This document shows, in pieces, positions 19,101-27,234 of a DNA stretch of 64,000 bases (positions are counted from its first letter, which is position 1; each line of letters starts with the position of its first letter). Below the pieces are notes generated by a model. The model did no database searches. It had not been told where the DNA came from and saw only the letters and a program-made list of their open reading frames with translations. The DNA is from Calothrix sp. FI2-JRJ7. GTDB taxonomy: Bacteria > Cyanobacteriota > Cyanobacteriia > Cyanobacteriales > Nostocaceae. Both the position numbers and the translations under genes were made by a program. The stretch spans positions 1 to 64,000 of the forward strand of contig JAHHGX010000016.1 of assembly GCA_019359675.1 (NCBI GenBank). Reading direction: 5' to 3'.

Positions 19101-21371
19101 ATGAGTTCCCCCCAACCTCCTCAAAAACCGCAAACTTTGCTTGGTCAGTTGACGCAAGCAGTGCAGACAATTCAAGCTCGAGTCGATTTTTCCAAATTAG
19201 CACTCAAGCCAAATGCCAGAGTTCCGGAACTCTGGGTACAAGATGCGGGGGCATCTCAAGCAGAAGTATATCCGTTGCTAGGCGACCGATATATGCTTGG
19301 TCGCAGCTCTAAATCCTCCGATATTGTTGTCCGCAACCCAGTAGTCAGCCAAATACATTTGTCCCTGTCGCGCGACTCTAGTCAGCGGCGCCCAGTATTT
19401 GTAATTAAAGATGAAAATTCTACAAATGGTATTTATCGAGGTAAACGTCGCGTCAACACCTTAGAGTTACGTCACGGCGATATCTTGACTCTTGGACCAC
19501 CGGAACTTGCCGCTTCGGTGCGCTTACAATATGTTGACCCACCACCTTGGTATGTTAAAGCTGCCACGTGGACAGGTTATGGGGTTGGTGCCGTAGCTGG
19601 TTTAGTTGCTTTAACTATCGGTGTTGAGTGGTTGAAATTTTCAGTTCGTCCGCTTCCTGGTGCCACACGTTCACCAATTGTAATTACAGCACGCGACGGT
19701 ATTACTCCACTGCGCGAAACACGAACTATCGCGCACATCGACCTCAAACAGATGGAAGACTTTGGTCCTTACCTAGGTAATGCCGTCGTCGCTTCGGAAG
19801 ATAGCCGTTATTATTGGCATCCTGGTGTTGACCCATTAGGAGTGTTACGGGCGTTAACTATTAATGCTCGTAGTGGCGATGTTCAACAAGGTGCTTCGAC
19901 GATAACACAGCAGGTAGCGCGCAGTTTGTTCCGCGATTATGTTGGAACCCAAGATTCACTTGGTCGTAAGTTTCGTGAAGCTGTTGTATCGCTCAAATTA
20001 GAGACTTTTTACAGCAAAAACGATATTTTGCTTACTTATCTCAATCGAGTTTTCTTAGGCGCCAATACTTCTGGTTTTGAGGATGCATCCAGATTTTATT
20101 TTGACAAATCGGCAAAAGAACTAACTTTAGCTGAAGCGTCAATGCTAGTGGCAATTCTACCAGCACCAAATCGATTCGATTACTGCGGCGCCGGAGAGAA
20201 AAAATTCCGAACAATCGAATATCGTAACCGTGTCTTGCGGCGTATGCTCGATATGGGCAAAATCAAGCAAGATGAATATAACCGCGCTCGACGTTCACCT
20301 GTAGAAATCAGTCCTAAAGTTTGCGAACAGCAGGCAAAAACTATTGCCCCTTATTTTTACGACTATGTTTATTCTGAACTTGAAACAATATTGGGGGCAG
20401 ATTTAGCACGAGAAGGCAACTTTATTGTTGAAACACAACTCGACCCAACAATTCAAACTCAAGCTGAAACAGCACTGCGTAATTCAGTACGTACTTCGGG
20501 CGCCAATGTTGGTTACTCACAGGGAGCATTGGTAACTATTGATACGAGTACGGGTGGAATTTTAGCAATGGTAGGTGGCACAGACTACCGTCGCAGTCAA
20601 TTCAACCGTGCTTTTCAAGCAAAACGCCAACCAGGTTCAACTTTCAAAATCTTTGCTTACACAGCAGCTTTACAAAAAGGAATCTCGCCGGAAAAGTCAT
20701 ATTCCTGTGATGCTCTACGTTGGCAAGGGTTTTTGTATAAACCTTGTCGGTCGGGGCCTGGTGGCAGTTTGAGTCTTGCAACGGGACTAGCTCTATCAGA
20801 AAACCCAATTGCCTTGAGAGTAGCACAGGATGTTGGGCTAGATAAAGTTGTTGCAGAAGCAAAACGTTTGGGAGTGCGTTCACCGCTTGACCCTGTACCT
20901 GGTTTGATATTAGGACAAAGCGTCGTAAACGTATTAGAAATGACAGGAGCATTCGGCGCCATCGCTAACAATGGTTTATTAAATCGTCCCCATGCAATTA
21001 GTCGCATTTTAGACAGTAGTGATTGTCGTGACCGTAATGATTTAAAAACCTGTCGCGTTATCTACTCCTACGACCAAGACCCAGATGCTAACAAGCGTGT
21101 TCTGTCAAAAAATGTAGCTTCTACAATGACGGGGTTACTTAGGGGTGTAATTACAAACGGTACAGGAAAAGGCGCCGCTATTGGTTTTGGAGAAGCAGGC
21201 AAAACTGGCACTACCGATAAAAACGTAGACCTTTGGTTCATTGGTTTTATTCCCGGTCGGCGCCTTGCCACAGGTATTTGGCTTGGAAACGACGAAATTA
21301 AACCCACATCTGGTAGCAGCGCTCAAGCTGCACAACTGTGGGGTAATTATATGGGACGAATTGTTAAATAA
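19101..21371 (+). CDS. FHA-domain class A penicillin-binding protein
   Basis: 756 residues. An FHA phosphothreonine-binding domain occupies about residues 45-140 (YMLGRSSKSSDIVVRNPVVS, then DENSTNGIYRGKRR). A transmembrane helix lies near 155-178. The glycosyltransferase 51 domain follows (VASEDSRYYWHPGVDPLG, GASTITQQVAR, about 225-400). The transpeptidase domain carries PGSTFK (active Ser near 512), SEN near 566 and KTGTT near 700. It polymerises and crosslinks peptidoglycan in the periplasm. The cytoplasmic FHA domain suggests recruitment or control by Ser/Thr phosphorylation; FHA-PBP1 fusions occur in cyanobacteria. It stands alone, with divergent and convergent neighbours. Confidence 0.9.
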   Translation: MSSPQPPQKPQTLLGQLTQAVQTIQARVDFSKLALKPNARVPELWVQDAGASQAEVYPLLGDRYMLGRSSKSSDIVVRNPVVSQIHLSLSRDSSQRRPVFVIKDENSTNGIYRGKRRVNTLELRHGDILTLGPPELAASVRLQYVDPPPWYVKAATWTGYGVGAVAGLVALTIGVEWLKFSVRPLPGATRSPIVITARDGITPLRETRTIAHIDLKQMEDFGPYLGNAVVASEDSRYYWHPGVDPLGVLRALTINARSGDVQQGASTITQQVARSLFRDYVGTQDSLGRKFREAVVSLKLETFYSKNDILLTYLNRVFLGANTSGFEDASRFYFDKSAKELTLAEASMLVAILPAPNRFDYCGAGEKKFRTIEYRNRVLRRMLDMGKIKQDEYNRARRSPVEISPKVCEQQAKTIAPYFYDYVYSELETILGADLAREGNFIVETQLDPTIQTQAETALRNSVRTSGANVGYSQGALVTIDTSTGGILAMVGGTDYRRSQFNRAFQAKRQPGSTFKIFAYTAALQKGISPEKSYSCDALRWQGFLYKPCRSGPGGSLSLATGLALSENPIALRVAQDVGLDKVVAEAKRLGVRSPLDPVPGLILGQSVVNVLEMTGAFGAIANNGLLNRPHAISRILDSSDCRDRNDLKTCRVIYSYDQDPDANKRVLSKNVASTMTGLLRGVITNGTGKGAAIGFGEAGKTGTTDKNVDLWFIGFIPGRRLATGIWLGNDEIKPTSGSSAQAAQLWGNYMGRIVK

Positions 21372-21376
21372 CGTAA

Positions 21377-21472
21377 TGTAGAGACGCGATATATTCCCTG
21401 CGGGACACTGCGTGAACGCGTCTTCGTTCGCGTCTTCGATTGAAAAGACGTGACATGTCACGTCTCTACATT
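21377..21472. repeat. GTAGAGACG...CGTCTCTAC dispersed hairpin
   Basis: TGTAGAGACGCG at the left and CACGTCTCTACA at the right form long inverted arms, with a second GAACGCGTCTTCG / CGCGTCTTCG repeat inside. Shorter relatives are at 31449-31476 and 36592-36616. The right arm touches the stop codon of the convergent DUF4335 gene, so it may serve both genes as a terminator. Confidence 0.65.
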
Positions 21473-22986
21473 TATTGATATCCTTGCCAAGGTTGAATTT
21501 CTAACGTACCACTAGGTTTAAATATCACTTCATAGTGAGCGAGAGGTTGCTTGGTATCTGGTGGAGCAACGTTAGAACCGTAGATTTCGTTAAAAATTTT
21601 AGGCAGGGGAGTTTCTCGGTAAAAGTCAAAAGCTCCTTTGTTCAGTGGTTCGTAGTCAGCTATTACACCTTCTTTATTCACTGCTACTCGGTATTTTAAG
21701 TCACTGTTGAAGCTTGGTGTACCACTCCAACCTTTACGAAGCGTATCGTATAGTTTTGCGTTTAATTCTTTGAGTTGATTTGCGTCTTTAATTTTTTCAC
21801 CAACTACTTGCGGTGGTTTAGAATAACCCAACCAAGGACTTACTTCTAAAATTCCTTGTTTTCTAAATACAACTCGGAACTGACCGATTGGTTCATTTGT
21901 TGCTAAACTTCTTGTTGCTGGGTTGTAGAGCAAATTGGGTAAAGGTGTTTGACTTACTGCGTCATTAGAATTTTTGTTAACTGGTTTATAGCCCAGAATT
22001 GCACCATCTGCTCCTACACCGACACGAAATACTACATCTTCATTAAAGGCGCCGCGTTCTGACCAAACGGGGTTAATTTGGTTGTATAATTGGCGATTTA
22101 ATGCACGTAGTTGTGATGGGTCGATAATTTCTGGAACTGTCTTTAAAAGTGCCTCAATATCTTGAGGTACACCTGGAGTCGCTGCAACTGTTGGTGTTGG
22201 TGTTACTCCTGGAGTCGGCGCCAACAAAGTGTCTATAGTAGGAGTAGGAGTTGCTGTTATTCCAGGTGTGGGAACAATAGCAGCATCGGTTACTATTGGG
22301 GTGGGTGAAACTCCAACCGGAGTTGCCACATTTGGCGTCGAATTCACTGTTAGACTACTTGAGTCTTTTTTAGCTTCGGGTTGTGGTACTCTTGGTTGAG
22401 GTGTGGGAATTAAGCTAAATGCAAGCGCTGCTGCCGCTAAACTTGATAACCCTACTGTTGCTGGTACAATCTGTTTTGTTACAGAGTCACTGGCGCCACC
22501 TGGACGTCGAGATGATTGAAGGGCTAAAGTTAATTCTGGTAGTGTTTGGGTATCCGCAAAAAATTGATCTACCGCTTCAACTAAATCGAACAATTGTACT
22601 GTATTAAGTTCGATTTCAACGGGCATTTTAACATCAGAATTAAAAGAGTCAACAGGCTGAAAAGTTTCTGAACTGACAATTAATTTGTGGCGATTGCTAT
22701 CAATTTTGTGCAATTGTACTATATCAGTATCTTTATTTTCCGAGAGTGGGTTTGGAACATTGCTCAAGAACTCTTGTGCGTAACCACTAACTACACGTAC
22801 TAAGTTTTCAAAAAATTCACGTCCACCAACCAGAGGTTGCTTTAAACCAGATAAATAGCATTCGACATTAACTAATATAGATAGTTCTGGACGCATTTCT
22901 TGGAAATGTGTGGCTTTCGATGCATCGCTTAAACCTTCTAGAAGCAGCGTGCAATTGGGTAAACTATATTTTCTTTGAATATTCAT
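21472..22986 (-). CDS. DUF4335 domain protein
   Basis: 504 residues. The N-terminus (MNIQRKYSLPNCTLLLEGLSD, then PELSILVNVECYLSGL) matches the cyanobacterial DUF4335 family. A hydrophobic helix (about 178-195) is followed by a Pro/Thr-rich linker (about 200-275) and two copies of a domain with Wxxxx(F/S)ND and LPxxxN elements (about 280-385 and 395-500), so the C-terminal half is an internal duplication. Function unknown. It follows the DUF3038 gene with a 4-bp gap; this pair is conserved in cyanobacteria. Confidence 0.8.
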   Translation of the reverse strand: MNIQRKYSLPNCTLLLEGLSDASKATHFQEMRPELSILVNVECYLSGLKQPLVGGREFFENLVRVVSGYAQEFLSNVPNPLSENKDTDIVQLHKIDSNRHKLIVSSETFQPVDSFNSDVKMPVEIELNTVQLFDLVEAVDQFFADTQTLPELTLALQSSRRPGGASDSVTKQIVPATVGLSSLAAAALAFSLIPTPQPRVPQPEAKKDSSSLTVNSTPNVATPVGVSPTPIVTDAAIVPTPGITATPTPTIDTLLAPTPGVTPTPTVAATPGVPQDIEALLKTVPEIIDPSQLRALNRQLYNQINPVWSERGAFNEDVVFRVGVGADGAILGYKPVNKNSNDAVSQTPLPNLLYNPATRSLATNEPIGQFRVVFRKQGILEVSPWLGYSKPPQVVGEKIKDANQLKELNAKLYDTLRKGWSGTPSFNSDLKYRVAVNKEGVIADYEPLNKGAFDFYRETPLPKIFNEIYGSNVAPPDTKQPLAHYEVIFKPSGTLEIQPWQGYQ

Positions 22987-22990
22987 AATT

Positions 22991-23620
22991 TTAATTTACT
23001 TCACCGTCGAAAAGGCTAATCCAAAACCGTTGCATTCCAGCAGTTCCGGTACAAAATAATAATTTGCCGAGCAAATCAATTGCTAGCTCATCTAATTTCT
23101 CGTCGCTAGTTACAGATAGTACACCCGAACGACGTGGATTCATGCGGCTTTTGAAATGCGCGCGGAATCTTTCCAAGTAGTTCGATAACCGAAGATTTTG
23201 TTCGAGTGGTATTTGTTTATCGGTCATTTGCTGGTATATCATCAGCAATTGGCGAATTGTGACTGTTAAGCGACGTGCAATATAACAGGCTATTACTACT
23301 AGGGCTTTTGCTTCCATAATAGTTAAAGGGCGCCGTATATGCGCTCTTCGTATTGGATTGCTGCTACGCATTCGCCACAGGTTCACTCGGTCTTTAATAA
23401 TACCTTTAAGGTCTAATTCTTCAGCAAAAGCCAAAATTGCTTCAGAACCTCCTAGCTCTAAAGCTTCAATCGCGAGTAAAATTAGGTCGATTTGCAACCG
23501 AGTTCGACGGGGACAATCTTGTCCCTCAATCGCTGGTTCTGGTAAAGTGTCCAAAATCATCGGAAGCGACGACGGCATTGAATTATGGTTATAGGGCGTT
23601 AAACTAGCTGAGACATTCAT
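22991..23620 (-). CDS. DUF3038 domain protein
   Basis: About 209 residues from the ATG at 23620 (MNVSASL); the frame opens four codons earlier. CPRRTRLQIDLILLAIEALELGG and EAKALVVIACYIARRL are characteristic of the cyanobacterial DUF3038 family. It is predicted all-helical and soluble. It forms a two-gene operon with the DUF4335 gene. No biochemical role is known. Confidence 0.8.
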   Translation of the reverse strand: MNVSASLTPYNHNSMPSSLPMILDTLPEPAIEGQDCPRRTRLQIDLILLAIEALELGGSEAILAFAEELDLKGIIKDRVNLWRMRSSNPIRRAHIRRPLTIMEAKALVVIACYIARRLTVTIRQLLMIYQQMTDKQIPLEQNLRLSNYLERFRAHFKSRMNPRRSGVLSVTSDEKLDELAIDLLGKLLFCTGTAGMQRFWISLFDGEVN

Positions 23621-24068
23621 TATAAATACCACTACAAGGCTGCATATGACTACATAAAACTACTTAAAGATACCCAAGCATTAACCTTTACACCCTCCTA
23701 AGAGCGACGATAAAGCACTGCCTGATATATACATTAGTTACTCATTCGATTAAAAGGTTTCCGTATACTCAAATCAATGTTTTTATTACATAGTTTACCC
23801 ACTAAGTTAATCACATCTGACGTTTCGAGCTACATATTACCCGCATCATTCATTATGATTCCTGTTTGATTACGAAGTGGGGTGGGTTGTTCCATCCCTA
23901 GCTTCGTGTAGATTGGGTTAATCGTCAATGAGTCAACTGTAACGGAGTCCGTAAATCAAACGAATACCGTTATAATGTACGATTTGGCGGGACGACGGCA
24001 TCCGTATATTTAACAAGCGGCGCCGACATCAACTGATTTAATTAAATATATTGTATGGATTTGATTGT
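23621..24068. other. Divergent intergenic region
   Basis: 448 bp between the DUF3038 gene and apt. I see no ORF, RNA or repeat family beyond one GGCGCC (24020). It should contain both promoters. Confidence 0.4.
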
Positions 24069-24587
24069 ATGGATTTAAAGTCATTAATTCGGGACATCCC
24101 AGATTTTCCTAAGCCAGGTATTGTATTTCGGGATATTACAACATTACTGCGTGATGCGAAGGGATTACGATACACCATAGATTTACTGAAACAGAGATGT
24201 ATTGACGCAAACTTAACAGTCGATTACGTAGTAGGCATAGAATCGCGGGGATTCATTTTTGGTACTCCTTTAGCATACGAATTAGGTGCTGGTTTTATTC
24301 CGGTACGTAAACCAGGCAAATTGCCAAGTGCCGTCCATTCAATCGAGTACCAATTAGAATATGGTACTGACTGTTTGGAAATCCATCAGGATGCTATTCA
24401 ACCAGATTGCAAAGTTTTAATCGTAGACGATTTAATTGCAACTGGTGGTACTGCTGCTGCGACTGCAAAACTGTTACACTTGTGCGGCTGCAATCTGGTG
24501 GGATTTGGGTTTATTATCGAGCTACGGGACTTAAACGGGCGAGCGTCTTTACCAAATGTACCGATTATCTCGCTTGTTGAGTATTAA
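24069..24587 (+). CDS. apt: Adenine phosphoribosyltransferase
   Basis: 172 residues, normal for Apt. Starts [19 protein letters not shown] reject the ATG 18 bp upstream as it adds six non-conserved residues. Typical elements are [18 protein letters not shown] and the PRPP-binding motif [14 protein letters not shown]. It converts adenine and PRPP to AMP, the salvage counterpart of the de novo genes purF, purL and purH in this window. Confidence 0.92.
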   Translation: MDLKSLIRDIPDFPKPGIVFRDITTLLRDAKGLRYTIDLLKQRCIDANLTVDYVVGIESRGFIFGTPLAYELGAGFIPVRKPGKLPSAVHSIEYQLEYGTDCLEIHQDAIQPDCKVLIVDDLIATGGTAAATAKLLHLCGCNLVGFGFIIELRDLNGRASLPNVPIISLVEY

Positions 24588-24610
24588 ACCATTGCCACAA
24601 TATATTGGCT

Positions 24611-24744
24611 GGTGCGTGACTATTAACTGGTGCGTGAAGGCTAGTAGGGTGCGTAACGCCACTGACTGTTCTAAAACTTTGCCCAGTTAGTGGTAGCGTT
24701 ACGCACCCTACGTTAGAATTTTTTATTAGCGTCACGCACCCTAC
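24611..24744. repeat. GGTGCGTRACGC repeat cluster
   Basis: Inverted arms TAGGGTGCGTAACGCCACT (24645-) and GTAGCGTTACGCACCCTAC (to 24711) plus further half-arms at 24611-24636 and 24727-24744. Diverged relatives of the 67-bp element at 7996-8062. The hairpin may end apt transcription. Confidence 0.65.
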
Positions 24745-24766
24745 TATTAACTATTAAATTAATATT

Positions 24767-25813
24767 ATGACAGCAAGCAGGGTTTCTTGGGAATCGGGAA
24801 AAGATTCAATAATAAGATTTATAACAAGTGATACTTCCGTATATATCGTTAAGCGTGTGACGCAAGCGCTGTTTACTTTATTTTTTGCGTCTGCATTATC
24901 TTTTATCATTATTCAATTGGCGCCTGGTGATTATTTGGATACATTGCGGCAAAATCCGAAAATTTCGCCAGAACGAATTGCGGAGCTAAAACGCCAGTTT
25001 GGTTTGGATAAGTCATGGTTTGAGCAATTTTTCCTGTGGTTGGGACGAATTATTACAAGAGGGGACTTTGGACAAAGTTTTGTTTATCAGCGTTCGGTAT
25101 CGTCGCTGTTATGGGAACGGGTACCAGCAACACTGTATTTAGCTATTTCCTCGTTAGTGCTAACTTGGGCTATTGCAATTCCTCTAGGTATTTTTGCTGC
25201 TGTAAAACAAAATCGTGCTGCCGACCGCATTTTACAGGTGATTAGTTATGCGGGGCAAGGTTTTCCTAGTTTTGTGACTGCGCTCATACTATTAATATTT
25301 GCCCAAATTACTGCTCCCTTGTTTCCGGTAGGGGGTATGACGAGTATTTACCACGATGAATTAAATATATTTGGTAAATTTATTGACATTGTTTGGCATA
25401 TGTTTTTACCCACAATTGCCTTGAGTGTTACTAGCTTTGCTGGGTTACAACGCATTACCCGTGGTGAACTGCTTGATGTACTACGACAAGATTATATTCA
25501 AACAGCGCGTGCAAAAGGTTTACCAGAAAACCGTGTTATCTATGTTCATGCGCTTCGCAATGCTATCAACCCGCTAATTACTCTTTTAGGGTTTGAGCTA
25601 GCTGGTTTATTGAATGGCGCCTTTATTGCGGAATATTTCTTCAATTGGCCTGGTTTGGGTAGGTTAACACTACAGGCGTTACAAGCTCAAGATTTATATT
25701 TACTAATGGCAAGCTTGGTTATGGGCGCCGTTCTGTTAATTATAGGCAACTTGATAGCCGACTTAATGCTCAAAGCCGCAGACCCACGCATCAAACTCGA
25801 AGACCTCAATTAG
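24767..25813 (+). CDS. DppB/OppB-type ABC transporter permease
   Basis: 348 residues. Belongs to the peptide/nickel permease family: N-terminal helix, LAPGDYLDTLR, then about five more helices, and the EAA loop ARAKGLPENRVIYVHALRNA near residue 250. It should import peptides or similar compounds with an OppC-like partner, ATPases and a binding protein. None of these is adjacent, so the other subunits are encoded elsewhere, which is common in cyanobacteria. Confidence 0.85.
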   Translation: MTASRVSWESGKDSIIRFITSDTSVYIVKRVTQALFTLFFASALSFIIIQLAPGDYLDTLRQNPKISPERIAELKRQFGLDKSWFEQFFLWLGRIITRGDFGQSFVYQRSVSSLLWERVPATLYLAISSLVLTWAIAIPLGIFAAVKQNRAADRILQVISYAGQGFPSFVTALILLIFAQITAPLFPVGGMTSIYHDELNIFGKFIDIVWHMFLPTIALSVTSFAGLQRITRGELLDVLRQDYIQTARAKGLPENRVIYVHALRNAINPLITLLGFELAGLLNGAFIAEYFFNWPGLGRLTLQALQAQDLYLLMASLVMGAVLLIIGNLIADLMLKAADPRIKLEDLN

Positions 25814-25819
25814 GCGCGG

Positions 25820-25888
25820 AGTTAAGAGTTAGGAGTTAGGAGTTTTCAATTCCTAACTCATAACTCATAACTCATAACTCATAACTTT
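25820..25888. repeat. STRR-type heptamer repeats
   Basis: GAGTTAGGAGTTAGGAGTT is followed, after TTTCAATTC, by four tandem AACTCAT heptamers, so the block is also a large imperfect palindrome. Such short tandemly repeated repetitive sequences are typical of heterocystous cyanobacteria. Related blocks are at 28931-29031 and 36206-36224. Confidence 0.75.
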
Positions 25889-25898
25889 ACTTGAAATT

Positions 25899-26180
25899 AT
25901 GTCTCTCGATTTTTACTATATAATGCGTTCTAAAACTGACGGTAAGTACTTAGCAGCGCGTCCTCATGAAAATGAATCAAGTTACTTGCTGTTATTTAAA
26001 GAGCAATACGACGCTTTGAGCTATCTCAATACCCACGCGGGAGAATATGCAAGCCGTTTGGGGATTGAAATGATTTCCAATAGCCAAGTTCCAGGTATAC
26101 TCAAACGTTGGGGTTTTATTGGTGTAGGTGTTGTTTCAGACCCATTAATACCAAGTATTGAGTTTTTGCTGCGAAGCTAG
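25899..26180 (+). CDS. Conserved hypothetical protein
   Basis: 93 residues, small and soluble with no signal peptide. The sequence (MSLDFYYIMRSKTDGKYLAA, KEQYDALSYLNTH) looks like a normal coding protein and similar short proteins occur in cyanobacteria. I cannot assign a domain. It starts 85 bp after the permease gene, beyond the STRR block. Confidence 0.6.
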   Translation: MSLDFYYIMRSKTDGKYLAARPHENESSYLLLFKEQYDALSYLNTHAGEYASRLGIEMISNSQVPGILKRWGFIGVGVVSDPLIPSIEFLLRS

Positions 26181-26345
26181 TCTTCCTTGTTATCAATTTT
26201 TAAGGGTATATTTATTTACTAAAAAGACACGGAGTACACGGAGAAACAGATTTCACTCTATTCACCTTGAGAAGGAGCAAACTGTGCTATAATTGCTGAC
26301 GAGACTTAATTCGGACGACCACGTTTGTTTTCACTATTCACGGAC

Positions 26346-26392
26346 TTTTCTCCGAAATCGAGATCTCTAAACATGCTTAATTTCGGAGAAAA
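26346..26392 (+). promoter_or_regulatory. Hairpin masking the Shine-Dalgarno of the RNA-binding protein gene
   Basis: TTTTCTCCGAAAT (26346-26358) and ATTTCGGAGAAAA (26380-26392) are perfect 13-base complements around a 21-nt loop. The 3' arm contains the only good ribosome-binding site, GGAG at 26385-26388, 8 nt before the ATG at 26397. Pairing would block translation. This fits the known post-transcriptional control of cyanobacterial rbp genes through their 5' UTRs; a direct thermosensor role is my inference. Confidence 0.65.
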
Positions 26393-26396
26393 ATAA

Positions 26397-26711
26397 ATGT
26401 CAATTTATGTAGGCAACCTCTCCTATGAGGTTACAGAAGAAAACTTAAATGCTGTATTCCAAGAGTATGGTACTGTAAAGCGAGTTCAACTACCCACAGA
26501 CCGAGAAACGGGTCGTCTTCGTGGCTTTGGTTTCGTTGAGATGAGTACAGAAGCTGAAGAAGCAGCTGCTATTGAAGCTCTTGACGGTGCTGAATGGATG
26601 GGACGCGACCTCAAGGTTAATAAAGCTAAACCAAGAGAGAACAACAGAGGTTCATTTGGTGGTGGTGGTGGTGGTGACCGCAGGGGCAACTTCCGTAATA
26701 ACAGATATTAA
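26397..26711 (+). CDS. RRM-type RNA-binding protein, Gly-rich tail
   Basis: 104 residues. One RNA recognition motif at about 1-80 with RNP2 IYVGNL and RNP1 RGFGFVEM, then a short Gly/Arg/Asn-rich tail (GGGGGGDRRGNF). This is the Rbp family of cyanobacteria, whose Gly-rich members are usually cold-induced and act as RNA chaperones. Upstream lie over 200 bp of untranslated leader and the SD-masking hairpin at 26346-26392. Downstream is an intrinsic terminator, so it is a single-gene unit. Confidence 0.9.
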   Translation: MSIYVGNLSYEVTEENLNAVFQEYGTVKRVQLPTDRETGRLRGFGFVEMSTEAEEAAAIEALDGAEWMGRDLKVNKAKPRENNRGSFGGGGGGDRRGNFRNNRY

Positions 26712-26830
26712 AATTCCTGGTTTAAGGTCATTTTAAGTAAATTCATCACAGATAGAAATTTAATTAGAATAATGGTTCAGGTTATATAAAATCTTGGCCC
26801 ATTTTTGATAATCAAAATTTACTGTCACTT

Positions 26831-26882
26831 CAAGAGCATTCCAATTTTGCGCGAGCATAATTGAGATGCTCTTGTTGTTTTT
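26831..26882 (+). terminator. Intrinsic terminator after the RRM protein gene
   Basis: CAAGAGCAT and ATGCTCTTG form a 9-bp stem, with an inner CAATT/AATTG stem, followed by TTGTTTTTAG. The remaining gap to 27165 is AT-rich and shows nothing else. Confidence 0.65.
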
Positions 26883-27165
26883 AGAAGTATTCAGCATATT
26901 TTATATATTAGAAGCTAAATATTGCTAATCTTATTGCTTTATTGTTATCACACAGCTATCTCGTACACAAGGCACCAACACTTTGCCTCGTAAATTAATA
27001 TCAGCTTATTGCTGTGCGTCTCTGTGGTAAATATATACCAAAAAAATTATGTATAAAAATTACTATATCCACGCACATTAATTCTGTAAAATAGCGTTTT
27101 TTTACGATAAATACGTAAAATTTTCTTTCTTTAAAAAATAAAATTTACCTTGTATAACATAATTT

Positions 27166-27199
27166 TTAGAATGGAAAGGGCAAGAGACAGCCCATTCCA
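27166..27199 (-). terminator. Possible terminator after purF
   Basis: On the minus strand GGAATGGGC and GCCCTTTCC form a stem with one mismatch and an 8-nt loop, about 36 bp past the purF stop. The following ATTCTAAAAATT is a weak U-tract. Confidence 0.35.
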
Positions 27200-27234
27200 C
27201 AAGACATGATTCTACAAGATAAATTGCGACAGTA

